From: Casp-actino8 sp001510335
Lineage (GTDB): Bacteria; Actinomycetota; Acidimicrobiia; Acidimicrobiales; Ilumatobacteraceae
Length of the DNA: 60,708 nucleotides
Reading direction: 5' to 3'
Assembly (NCBI GenBank): GCA_027729635.1
Contig: JAQCEM010000012.1
Location: 1 to 60,708, forward strand
The stretch's first letter is position 1. Each line of letters begins with the position of its first letter. The notes below the pieces were generated by a model. The model was not told where the DNA came from and ran no database searches. It was given only the letters and a program-made list of their open reading frames with translations. The translations under genes were made by a program, and so were the position numbers. Shown piece after piece: positions 44,881 through 52,801 of this stretch.

Positions 44881-45654
44881 TCAGTCTTGGGTAGCGGTGC
44901 CCTCAACGGCAACGAGTCCACGCGCTTCGGCCTGTGATGATTCACCATCAAACACCAGTGCACCATCGCGAAGGGCGATCGTGCGCGCCGTGCGCGACAC
45001 AAAACTGAGTTCGTGAGTGGCCACGACAAGCGCAGCGCCATCGGCAGAGGCCTGATCAAACAGGTCGATCAGGGCATCTTTGCCATCGGCGTCAAGACCG
45101 ACAAATGGTTCGTCAACGAGCATCATTTCAAACGGTCGGATAAACGCGATGGCGATCGCCGCCTTCTGTTTAAGTCCACGACTAAATCGCGTCGGGAGAT
45201 CATCGGCACGTTCGTAGATGCCGAGTTGACCCAACAGATCGGCCGCCTTTTGTTCCCAAGTTCCCATGTTGTGTAGGCGAGCGGTGTACTCAAGGTGTTC
45301 CCAGACCGAAAGGTCGTCGTAAAACGTTGGGGTATCAGCGAGGTAGCTCAGTTTGGCGCGTGCTTCCATTGAACCGGGGGCTTGCCCAAAGACCGTGATC
45401 TCGCCTGATGCCGGCTCAAGTAGCCCAGTTGCCATACGCAAGAACGTTGTCTTTCCCGATCCGTTGTGTCCAATCAGTGCAACTTTCTCATGCTCTTCAA
45501 TGCGTAACGACAATGGATACAACGCTGGGCCGTCGCCATAATCTTTGGCAACATTGTTGGAGATGAGTGCGGCGGGCAAAACCGCTTCAGATTTACGAGC
45601 ACTCGATGCGGAATCGCCTGATTGTGCGCTGGGTGGTTTGGGATGGCGGCTCAT
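44881..45654 (-). CDS. ABC transporter ATP-binding protein
   Basis: A 257-residue ATPase with Walker A GHNGSGKTT, signature-like FSRGLKQKAA, Walker B MMLVDEPFVGLD and an H-loop ATHELS. The N-terminal 25 residues are Ser/Ala-rich and variable. The signature has SRGL rather than LSGGQ, as in several ABC-2 exporter ATPases (CcmA-like). It is translationally coupled (ATGA, GGAGG upstream) to the preceding rhodanese-permease gene, so the two form one transporter. The substrate is unknown. Confidence 0.9.
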   Translation of the reverse strand: MSRHPKPPSAQSGDSASSARKSEAVLPAALISNNVAKDYGDGPALYPLSLRIEEHEKVALIGHNGSGKTTFLRMATGLLEPASGEITVFGQAPGSMEARAKLSYLADTPTFYDDLSVWEHLEYTARLHNMGTWEQKAADLLGQLGIYERADDLPTRFSRGLKQKAAIAIAFIRPFEMMLVDEPFVGLDADGKDALIDLFDQASADGAALVVATHELSFVSRTARTIALRDGALVFDGESSQAEARGLVAVEGTATQD

Positions 45655-48239
45655 GAATTTCCTCCGGTACGAGTTTTCTGTCCGCGGCTTTCGGCGGCAG
45701 CGGTATTCAAAGACTTCTTAATGTCATCGCGAAAGCGAATCCAGCCAGCAAGGATGAATGTCATGAGTGCGATCGCGATCGCGATTCGTACAGCCGGTGC
45801 TTCGGGGGCATTGCCATCAGCAAACGCCATCCGAGCACCAGCTATCGGCAGACTTCCGGCAACAGCAAGAACTACTGGCCAAATTGCCTTGATGAGACTC
45901 ACGGTGCCGGCTACTTCTGGCGGCATCATGTTGGCTTGTGCCGTTGATGAGATTTGATCGGGTGCACCAGACACAATATTGATTGCGGCACCAGCGAGGG
46001 CTCCGGCAAGCGAAGGGACCGCGCAGATTGTGGCGACTGACCACATGTTCGGTTCAACGAGACCCATTGTCGCAACCATGATGCCAGCAACCGGAATAGC
46101 GATCACTGCCGTTGAACTTAAGAGAGCGATGTACATCAACCCACGAAGTTTGGGATACGCATCGGTGCGCTCACCTTGATCAATTTCTTGAGCGAATGGT
46201 TCACAAAGTTCGAGTCCCAAAATGAACAGCGCAAGACCACTGCCTAATACTGCAGGAGTTGTTCCGTTGTACACCGCTACTTGGCATAAGGCAGCCACAA
46301 CAGAAAGGGTGATAATTCGCGCGATGCGACTGAGGGGGAAACGCAATAAACCTTGCCAGCCGCGTTTCCATTCAGCAGGAAAACGAGTCGATGTTTTTTT
46401 GCTCTTCGTCTTGATCCATGGGCGATTACGACTGCGCTCTTGGCTGAGTTGACGACGTAACAGCGTGACGGTGCGCAGGTCTTGCAATGTCACAGCAAAG
46501 CGCAGTTGGCTCACTAAAGCCGAGCGGCGTGACAATGCTTCAAGGGATTGACGACCCAACAGTGCCAGACCGATTGCAATGAGTAGGGCTGCGACAACTG
46601 ATGGAACAAGTTCGACAGTGCGCGTCCGTTCACCCCATAATGCCAGCCCACCTTGTAAGTCGCCAGGTCCGGAGAGTTGTGAACTAGGAAGTGCCGTTGC
46701 AATTTGCCAAGCGATCAACGCGCCACCAAGCACGCTGGCCATCCAACCCCGAAGTTTGAGTGAATGAGCACACAATGCCGCACCAACAAAGAGTGCACCG
46801 GCGGTTGCTCCCCACAGGGCACCTGACATTGCCCATGCCATGCCACTTCCAGGCAGTCGACGTCCAGCGAGTTGACCAGCAACCGCACCTGCACCACTAG
46901 CGGCAAACATGGCCGAACGAAGTCGTTGAACAGCGGGACGAAGAAGTACGCGCTGACGACTGACAGGCGCCAATAACACGTGGCGAACGTCGGCTTCTTC
47001 GATCGCTAGTGGTCCACCGCGACTTCCCGACCGCAACCCCATGGCGACAGCAAGAATTCCAACAAGGCCAAGCCATGCGGGACCGAACTTGAAAACATCG
47101 GCTGCCATTGAGTCGGCGACAGGTTTGTCAGGAACGAGTCCAGAGATAAACAAAATTCCGCCACCGAAAATAAAGGCGGCTAAGTACACGCGATACAACG
47201 CTTCAAACCATTCAACTTCTGCGAGTCGGTTTTTCTGACGTGCACGTCGAAGAGCACGAACAGCATTTGAACTGATTGCCGTGACTTTTGTGGCGAACGA
47301 ATCGCGATCGGGTGTGACAATTCCAACGTCAACTGGTGTTTCGGAATCGGATGACCAACCTGACCACGAAGCAACAAACAATCGAGGAGTTGCGAAGCCT
47401 GCGTGTTCGATCGCGACGATATTGGCACAAGCCGAGATACCGCTCCCGCAATACGTAATCACTTCATCAGCAAGATCAACACAAAGTGATTCGTAATGAC
47501 GACGTAATTCTTCAACTGACTTGAAGGATGAAGTTTCGGTATCAATGGACGCGTTCCACGGTGCACTAAATGCGCCAGGAATGTGACCAGGACGCGGGTC
47601 GAGCTTTGCCGATGCTTCGGTGACAACGCCTTGAAAGCGTTCGCCTGATCGAGCATCAAGAATGACGCGACGTGAATTAACTGCGCCTTGGGCAACAATT
47701 GTTTCAAGATCAGTCTTTGTGATGCATTGTTCGGTTGGCCATTCAACTAACGCGAAAGATGCTGCTTTGACATTTGTGGGTTTGCCGGTGGCAAGTGATT
47801 GTTCAGTGGTTCGTTGCCAAGCCGCGATACCACCATCAAGAACCGATGCGTTGCAGCCAAGCATGCGCAACATCACGACAAGTCGCGATGCTGTCATGCC
47901 GCCGGTGTCGTCGTAGGCAACGACATAAGAGTCATTGTTGATGCCGAGTCGTGACATTGCCCCGGCGAATGCCGAAGGCGTGGGGAAGGGGTGGCGACCG
48001 CTCGTGGCGTCAGAATGATCTGAACTGGCTAAGTCACGATCAAGGTCAACAAAGATCGCACCTGGGATATGCCCGTCGGTGTAAGCCTTGCGACCATCGC
48101 GCCCGTCGAGGTACCAACGCACATCAGCGATCACGACATCGGTGCGCTCAAGAGTGACGAGTTCGTGGGCGGTTATGACGATTGGGACTTTGGGCTCTAA
48201 CTCGTTCAAGGTTTCTATTCTTGCCTGTGATGCAGGCAT
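45651..48239 (-). CDS. Tandem rhodanese (sulfurtransferase) fused to ABC-transporter permease
   Basis: An 862-residue fusion. Residues about 15-320 are a two-domain sulfurtransferase: the first rhodanese repeat has no catalytic Cys (YDDTGG), the second has Cys264 in TYCGSGISA, like 3-mercaptopyruvate sulfurtransferases. From about residue 344 (WFEALYRVY) to the end it is a permease with ten or more hydrophobic helices, resembling the DUF6297-type partner of actinobacterial ABC ATPases. No stop codon and no ATG, GTG or TTG lies between the rhodanese end and the first membrane helix, so a separate permease start is excluded. The ATG at 48239 is preferred over a start at 48296. Confidence 0.85.
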   Translation of the reverse strand: MPASQARIETLNELEPKVPIVITAHELVTLERTDVVIADVRWYLDGRDGRKAYTDGHIPGAIFVDLDRDLASSDHSDATSGRHPFPTPSAFAGAMSRLGINNDSYVVAYDDTGGMTASRLVVMLRMLGCNASVLDGGIAAWQRTTEQSLATGKPTNVKAASFALVEWPTEQCITKTDLETIVAQGAVNSRRVILDARSGERFQGVVTEASAKLDPRPGHIPGAFSAPWNASIDTETSSFKSVEELRRHYESLCVDLADEVITYCGSGISACANIVAIEHAGFATPRLFVASWSGWSSDSETPVDVGIVTPDRDSFATKVTAISSNAVRALRRARQKNRLAEVEWFEALYRVYLAAFIFGGGILFISGLVPDKPVADSMAADVFKFGPAWLGLVGILAVAMGLRSGSRGGPLAIEEADVRHVLLAPVSRQRVLLRPAVQRLRSAMFAASGAGAVAGQLAGRRLPGSGMAWAMSGALWGATAGALFVGAALCAHSLKLRGWMASVLGGALIAWQIATALPSSQLSGPGDLQGGLALWGERTRTVELVPSVVAALLIAIGLALLGRQSLEALSRRSALVSQLRFAVTLQDLRTVTLLRRQLSQERSRNRPWIKTKSKKTSTRFPAEWKRGWQGLLRFPLSRIARIITLSVVAALCQVAVYNGTTPAVLGSGLALFILGLELCEPFAQEIDQGERTDAYPKLRGLMYIALLSSTAVIAIPVAGIMVATMGLVEPNMWSVATICAVPSLAGALAGAAINIVSGAPDQISSTAQANMMPPEVAGTVSLIKAIWPVVLAVAGSLPIAGARMAFADGNAPEAPAVRIAIAIALMTFILAGWIRFRDDIKKSLNTAAAESRGQKTRTGGNS

Positions 48240-48246
48240 ACTGACA

Positions 48247-48792
48247 ATGATGGATGTAAGAACCGTTGAACTTTTTGCGTCCCTTTTGGCGCTCATTGCA
48301 CTGGTCGGGGGAGTCTCGTACGCCCTTTTGGGAGTGGTGATCTCGCCGAATGCGTCAATCGTTCCTGAAATTCGTCGAATGTCGTTGTGGTTGGCTTGGT
48401 TTGTTGCCGCTGGGGCAACTGCAGGAAGTCTGTATTTCAGCGAAATCGCCGACTATGTGCCATGCCGTTTGTGCTGGTTTCAACGCATCTGCATGTTCCC
48501 GTTAGCTGGCATCTTGCTCATTGCCGCAATTCGTAAAGATCGCAATGTGCGCTGGTACGCGCTACCGCTGTTGATCGCTGGTATTTGTCTCTCGAGTTAT
48601 CACTACCTCATTGAATGGAAGCCGTCGCTCGGTGACGGTGCTTGTGGAATTGGACCATCGTGTACCGATGTCTGGTTCCGTCGGATGGGATTTGTCACCC
48701 TGTCGTTTATGGCCTTAAGTGGTTTCATCGCGATCGCTGCACTACTTTTTGTTCAGCCGAAGAAGTCACGCGACGAGTCATCGGAGAGGTAA
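48247..48792 (+). CDS. DsbB-family disulfide bond formation protein
   Basis: A 181-residue protein with four to five transmembrane helices. A CRLC motif lies in an extracytoplasmic loop (YVPCRLCWFQRICM) and a second Cys pair in GACGIGPSCTD, the pattern of DsbB-type quinone reductases that reoxidise a thiol-disulfide partner. The start is at 48247, seven bases from the divergent rhodanese-permease start. The thioredoxin-like gene begins eight bases downstream and is the likely partner. Confidence 0.85.
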   Translation: MMDVRTVELFASLLALIALVGGVSYALLGVVISPNASIVPEIRRMSLWLAWFVAAGATAGSLYFSEIADYVPCRLCWFQRICMFPLAGILLIAAIRKDRNVRWYALPLLIAGICLSSYHYLIEWKPSLGDGACGIGPSCTDVWFRRMGFVTLSFMALSGFIAIAALLFVQPKKSRDESSER

Positions 48793-48799
48793 CCAGAAA

Positions 48800-49474
48800 A
48801 TGGCCAAGCAACCAATCAAAAAGTCGAACAACAGCAAGATGATTGTCGGCGGCGTCATTGTGGCGATTGTGATCGCATTTGTGATCGCGATTGTTGCTGG
48901 AGGCTCAAACGATTCTGCCTCTTCAGATACGACAAAGGTTCCAAATAGTGATGGAACGGTTTCGGCTGGTGAGAACCAGCCAGTAAAAGTTGTTGGCGAC
49001 GTACTCGAACCCTTGCCCGAATCTGGCGATGACTCAACAATTGGGTTGATGGCACCAACTTTGAATGGGTATGCCTTTGATGGTTCAAATCTTTCGGTGA
49101 CGCCAGGTAACGGCAAGCCCTACATGGTCGTGTTTCTTGCTCACTGGTGCCCTCATTGCAATGATGAAGTTCCGCGTCTCATTGAATGGAAAGAGTCGGG
49201 GGCTGTACCCACAGATTTGCAAGTGATTGCCGTGAGCACCGCAGTTGCCAGTGATCGACCGAACTTTCCGCCGTCACAATGGGTTGTGAACAAAGCGTGG
49301 CCGTGGCCAGTGATGGCCGACTCTGAAGCAATGGATGCGACGCAGGCATATGGAGTTTCGGGTTTCCCGTTTTTCACAATCGTTGGTGCAGATGGAAAAG
49401 TAAAAGCACGGGCCTCAGGCGAACTTGGAACTGATCGAATCAATCAGATCGTGACTGCTGCTCTCGCTAATTGA
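48800..49474 (+). CDS. Membrane-anchored thioredoxin-like (TlpA/redoxin) protein
   Basis: A 224-residue protein with a short basic N terminus, one membrane anchor (about residues 15-37), a Ser/Thr/Asp linker and a thioredoxin-fold domain with WCPHC and a cis-Pro in SGFPFF. It probably acts outside the membrane in disulfide exchange with the adjacent DsbB-like protein. GAGAGG lies 11 bases upstream of the ATG. A longer frame begins inside the DsbB gene. Its 3' end overlaps larC by eight bases. Confidence 0.87.
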   Translation: MAKQPIKKSNNSKMIVGGVIVAIVIAFVIAIVAGGSNDSASSDTTKVPNSDGTVSAGENQPVKVVGDVLEPLPESGDDSTIGLMAPTLNGYAFDGSNLSVTPGNGKPYMVVFLAHWCPHCNDEVPRLIEWKESGAVPTDLQVIAVSTAVASDRPNFPPSQWVVNKAWPWPVMADSEAMDATQAYGVSGFPFFTIVGADGKVKARASGELGTDRINQIVTAALAN

Positions 49475-50657
49475 GTTGGCGGGCTGCTTGTTCAGCCAGG
49501 GCTAGAACTTCGCGAAGTGGCAAAGACAATGCCCGCGATGCAGTCACTGCATCATCGTTTTCAACTTTGATTCGTCCGCTACCTACTTTGATGCGGATGG
49601 TGTGTCCGTGAACCGTGACTGACTTTTCTTCGCGAGTTTGTGGCCACCGTTGAATGACTGAACCCCGTAAACCGAGTGTTCCTGTCTCTGACACCAGCAC
49701 GGCAGAGATCTTCTCGGTGAGGGCAAGATCGCATAGGGCATGAACAGTAAATGCGGGTCGACCCTTTTTCATGACAATGGGAGTCGCCCATGCATCATGC
49801 GCACCAGCAGTCAGTAATTCGGCAATGGTGTGGGCGATCACTTCGCCAGTGACGTCATCAACGTTTGCCTCAAGTAATTGAACATCTTGTCCAGCACCCG
49901 AAAGAACGGTTTGTTCTAACGTTTCACCAATCACAACTTTGACAACATTGGCCCGGCCAGAAATGTCGTTTGTTCCGGCACCATAACCAACGCTGCTCAC
50001 AGTGATTGGTGACATGGCGCCAAATGAATCTGCAAGAGCGACCATGAGCGCAACTCCAGTCGGAGTTGCAAGTTCGCGGTGGTCGTCAAGGCCAACCAAA
50101 GTGACACCGCGTAATGCTGCAAGTGCCGTGACGGCTGGAGCGGGGTTAGGCAAAGTTCCGTGTGCTGATTTGATGTGTCCATGACCTACTGCGATGTTGC
50201 TGCAGAAGATGCGTTCAATCTTGAGCACCTCAAGCGCCGCACAGACTCCGACAATGTCGATAATTGCATCAACACTGCCGACTTCGTGAAACTCGATGTC
50301 ATCAATAGCAACGTCGTGAATGTTTGCTTCAACTTCGGCAAGTATGGCGAAAACTTTGAGGGCTCGTTCACGCACTCGTGCGGGTAATTCGGAATCAAGT
50401 AAGAGCTGCTTGATATCGCGCCATGCTCGATGATCATCATGATCGTGATCGTCATGGTCGTGTACTGCAACGATGGCTCGCGTTGCACCAACGCCAGCAC
50501 GTTGCGTGCGCTCAAACATTAGGGCGTAGTCATCAAGTGCGAGCCCGCCAAGAATCTCGATGACCTGCAATGAATCAGCGCCGGCATCAACAAGTGATGC
50601 CAGAGTCATGTCACCAGCGGTGCCGGCACCGCAATGAAACCACGCAGCCTTGCTCAT
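49467..50657 (-). CDS. larC: Nickel pincer cofactor biosynthesis protein LarC
   Basis: LarC inserts nickel into the pyridinium-dithiocarboxylate mononucleotide to complete the nickel-pincer cofactor of lactate racemase-type enzymes. The 396-residue protein has FHCGAGTAGDM at the N terminus, a His/Asp-rich segment (about residues 65-76) likely to bind nickel, EFHEVGSVDAIIDI, and the ANVDDVTGE segment. The ATG at 50657 overlaps the larB stop (ATGA). In some Lactobacillus the gene needs a programmed frameshift; here it is a single frame. larA and larE are not in the window. Confidence 0.92.
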   Translation of the reverse strand: MSKAAWFHCGAGTAGDMTLASLVDAGADSLQVIEILGGLALDDYALMFERTQRAGVGATRAIVAVHDHDDHDHDDHRAWRDIKQLLLDSELPARVRERALKVFAILAEVEANIHDVAIDDIEFHEVGSVDAIIDIVGVCAALEVLKIERIFCSNIAVGHGHIKSAHGTLPNPAPAVTALAALRGVTLVGLDDHRELATPTGVALMVALADSFGAMSPITVSSVGYGAGTNDISGRANVVKVVIGETLEQTVLSGAGQDVQLLEANVDDVTGEVIAHTIAELLTAGAHDAWATPIVMKKGRPAFTVHALCDLALTEKISAVLVSETGTLGLRGSVIQRWPQTREEKSVTVHGHTIRIKVGSGRIKVENDDAVTASRALSLPLREVLALAEQAARQLN

Positions 50658-51487
50658 ACTTGCTTTGCCTGTGTTTGATTGGGGCGTAGCGGACGCACAA
50701 TGCGGGCTATCGCGCAAGCCGCACCGTAACCATTATCAATACCCACAACAGTCACGCCGTTGGCACATGTTGCGTGCATCGCTAAAAGTGCAGAGACGCC
50801 TTCAAGGCCGGCGCCGTAACCAACGTTTGTTGGTACCGCAATCACGGGCTTGCCACTCAGTCCGCCGATGACGCTGGCAAGAGCACCTTCCATACCTGCG
50901 ACAACAACGATTACATCAGCAGCCATCACATCATCAAGACGATTCAGCAGACGATGCAAACCGGCGACCCCAACGTCGGTGATGCGGTTCGCGGCAATGC
51001 CATGAGCACGCAAAGCCAAAATGCATTCGTCAACAACGGGGACATCGGCAGTGCCCGCCGAAATTACCAACGCATTGCCGGTGTACCAAGTTTCAGGCGC
51101 CCGCCACAGCATCGATCTGTGGGCGGTTTCGGTCGCTCCAAAATTGGCTTCGAGTGCTTGTTGTTGCTCGGCGGTCGTGCGGGTGACGAGAACTGGTCCG
51201 GTGCCGTGGTCAAGAAGTTCGCGCACGATGAGAACACACTGCTCAGGGCTTTTGCCGGGCCCATACACGGCTTCGGGTGCGCCTTGGCGTAAATGGCGGT
51301 GATGATCGACCAGCGTGTCGCCGACATCGCTAAAGGGAAGTCGCTTCAAACGCTCGACGGCGTCATCGGGAGCGATGGAACCAGAGGAAACTCCCTCGAT
51401 CAATTGGCGCAGGGTTTCAACATCCACATAATCATCCTGCCACTTAGCGCTCGTGCCTCTAGCCTTGGCGACTGTGAACACTTCCAT
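50654..51487 (-). CDS. larB: Nickel pincer cofactor biosynthesis protein LarB
   Basis: LarB, a PurE-like carboxylase/hydrolase that carboxylates nicotinic acid adenine dinucleotide as the first step to the pincer cofactor. The 277-residue protein has an N-terminal helical part, YGPGKSPEQ, a TAGTADVPV segment, an AGMEGALASVIGGL segment and PTNVGYGA. The start is uncertain: the ATG at 51487 overlaps the 5' end of divergent pheA, while a GTG at 51427 also fits the family N terminus. It is coupled to larC. Confidence 0.9.
   Translation of the reverse strand: MEVFTVAKARGTSAKWQDDYVDVETLRQLIEGVSSGSIAPDDAVERLKRLPFSDVGDTLVDHHRHLRQGAPEAVYGPGKSPEQCVLIVRELLDHGTGPVLVTRTTAEQQQALEANFGATETAHRSMLWRAPETWYTGNALVISAGTADVPVVDECILALRAHGIAANRITDVGVAGLHRLLNRLDDVMAADVIVVVAGMEGALASVIGGLSGKPVIAVPTNVGYGAGLEGVSALLAMHATCANGVTVVGIDNGYGAACAIARIVRPLRPNQTQAKQV
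51460..51465 (+). promoter_or_regulatory. -10 box for leaderless pheA
   Basis: TAGCCT eight bases before GTG 51474; it lies inside the 5' part of the divergent larB frame. Confidence 0.5.
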
Positions 51488-52439
51488 TGATTCTCAGCAA
51501 CCGACCGGCCGCTCACTGCGGGTGGGGTTTTTGGGACCTTTCGGAACCTTCACCGAACAAGCCGTGCGCACACAACCCGATCTCGACCGTGGCGAGCTGG
51601 TGGCGTTCAGGTCGGTCCCCGACGTTCTTGATGCGGTCGCAAGTGGCGACCTTGATTTCGGTGTTGTGCCAATTGAGAACTCAATTGAAGGCACAGTCAA
51701 CTTCACCCAAGATGCTTTGTCATTTGATTATGAATTGTTGATTCAGCGCGAAGTGGTTCTCAATATTGAGCACTGCTTAATGGCGATGCCCGGAACATTG
51801 ATTGCCGAAATCACAAGCGTGCTTTCAATTCCGGTCGCGACTGCGCAGTGTCATCGTTACTTACGTGAAAACGTAGGTAACGCCGAAATTCATGCAGCAA
51901 ATAGCACGGCTGATGCGGCGAAGACAGTTGCAGCAAATGCCGTTGCCGGAGTGGCGGCCATTGCTCCACGTAATGCCGCTGCGTTGTATGGGCTAAATAT
52001 TTTGGCAACCGATATTGCCGATCACGAAGGAAATCAGACGCGTTTCGTTGTGGTGGCGAAGTCTGGTATTCCAGCACCGACGGGCCACGACATCACTGGC
52101 ATCGTGGTTTTTCAGCGTGCTGACGAACCCGGAAGTTTGATTTCGATTCTGCAAGAATTTGCGGCTCGTCGAGTCAACATCACTAACTTGTTGTCGCGTC
52201 CAACCAAAGATGGCGGTCTTGGCGACTATTGCTTCGTGATGTATCTCGAAGGCCATATCGCCGATGAGCTCGTCGCTGATGCTTTGCGGGCACTTCATGC
52301 CAAACAAGGTGGGGTCAAATTCTTGGGCTCGTATCCGGCCCATTCGTCGCATGTGCACACGGCTCGAGAACATGCCGACTCGCGTTGGCAGCAAGCCGAT
52401 GACTGGGTTGAGCAGATGCGGGCCACCATCGGCCAGTAG
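51474..52439 (+). CDS. pheA: Prephenate dehydratase
   Basis: Converts prephenate to phenylpyruvate for phenylalanine synthesis. The 321-residue protein has the catalytic region FLGPFGTFTEQA, PIENSIEGTV and NQTRFVV (Thr-Arg-Phe), then an ACT regulatory domain (about residues 205-290, with NLLSRP) for feedback by phenylalanine. There is no chorismate mutase domain. The start is a GTG at 51474 with a TAGCCT box; an ATG at 51453 is the alternative. A hairpin with a U-tract follows the stop. Confidence 0.93.
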   Translation: MNTSIDSQQPTGRSLRVGFLGPFGTFTEQAVRTQPDLDRGELVAFRSVPDVLDAVASGDLDFGVVPIENSIEGTVNFTQDALSFDYELLIQREVVLNIEHCLMAMPGTLIAEITSVLSIPVATAQCHRYLRENVGNAEIHAANSTADAAKTVAANAVAGVAAIAPRNAAALYGLNILATDIADHEGNQTRFVVVAKSGIPAPTGHDITGIVVFQRADEPGSLISILQEFAARRVNITNLLSRPTKDGGLGDYCFVMYLEGHIADELVADALRALHAKQGGVKFLGSYPAHSSHVHTAREHADSRWQQADDWVEQMRATIGQ

Positions 52440-52452
52440 CTATCCGCGATTT

Positions 52453-52475
52453 CCCGATCGCTCTCGGGCTTTTTG
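52453..52475 (+). terminator. Intrinsic terminator after pheA
   Basis: CCCGA (52453-52457) and TCGGG (52464-52468) form a stem with a six-base loop, followed by CTTTTTG. It separates pheA from tRNA-Ser. Confidence 0.7.
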
Positions 52476-52492
52476 TCGCTAGCCTCACAGGC

Positions 52493-52576
52493 GGAACGGT
52501 GGCAGAGCGGACAAATGCATCCGCCTTGAAAGCGGAAGGCTCACAAGGCCCGGGGGTTCGAATCCCTCCCGTTCCG
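52493..52576 (+). tRNA. tRNA-Ser (anticodon TGA)
   Basis: An 84-nt class II tRNA. The acceptor stem is GGAACGG/CCGTTCC with discriminator G; the anticodon loop CTTGAAA in a CCGC/GCGG stem gives TGA, reading UCA-type codons. A long variable arm and the GGTTCGAATCC T arm are present. CCA is not encoded. Confidence 0.95.
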
Positions 52577-52669
52577 CTCAAAGTGTTGCGAGAGACATGT
52601 CATTGAAATCCTGTGTAGTCACAAACATGTTGTCAGGGACCTACCTGTAGGCTTCTCCCGTTACACCTT

Positions 52670-52763
52670 GGAGAGGTGCCAGAGCACGGTTGAATGGGAC
52701 GTCCTGCTAAGACGTTGACCCCCGAAACGGGGTCCGTGGGTTCAAATCCCACCCTCTCCGCCA
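52670..52763 (+). tRNA. tRNA-Ser (anticodon GCT)
   Basis: A class II tRNA of 94 nt including an encoded CCA. The acceptor stem is GGAGAGG/CCTCTCC; the anticodon loop CTGCTAA in a CGTC/GACG stem gives GCT. The variable arm (GACCCC and GGGGTC) is long. It lies 93 bases after tRNA-Ser(TGA) and just before the amidohydrolase operon. Confidence 0.95.
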
Positions 52764-52788
52764 ATTCAGTTTTGGTGAATTTTCAGAC

Positions 52789-52794
52789 TATTGT
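52789..52794 (+). promoter_or_regulatory. -10 box for the amidohydrolase operon
   Basis: TATTGT seven bases before GTG 52802; likely leaderless start of the four-gene operon. Confidence 0.55.
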
Positions 52795-52801
52795 CAGCAT
52801 C

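Noticed and set aside
45651..48239. Two separate genes (sulfurtransferase and permease) joined by a missed stop
   Set aside because: The frame is continuous and there is no start codon between the domains, so a separate permease gene cannot be read from the sequence.
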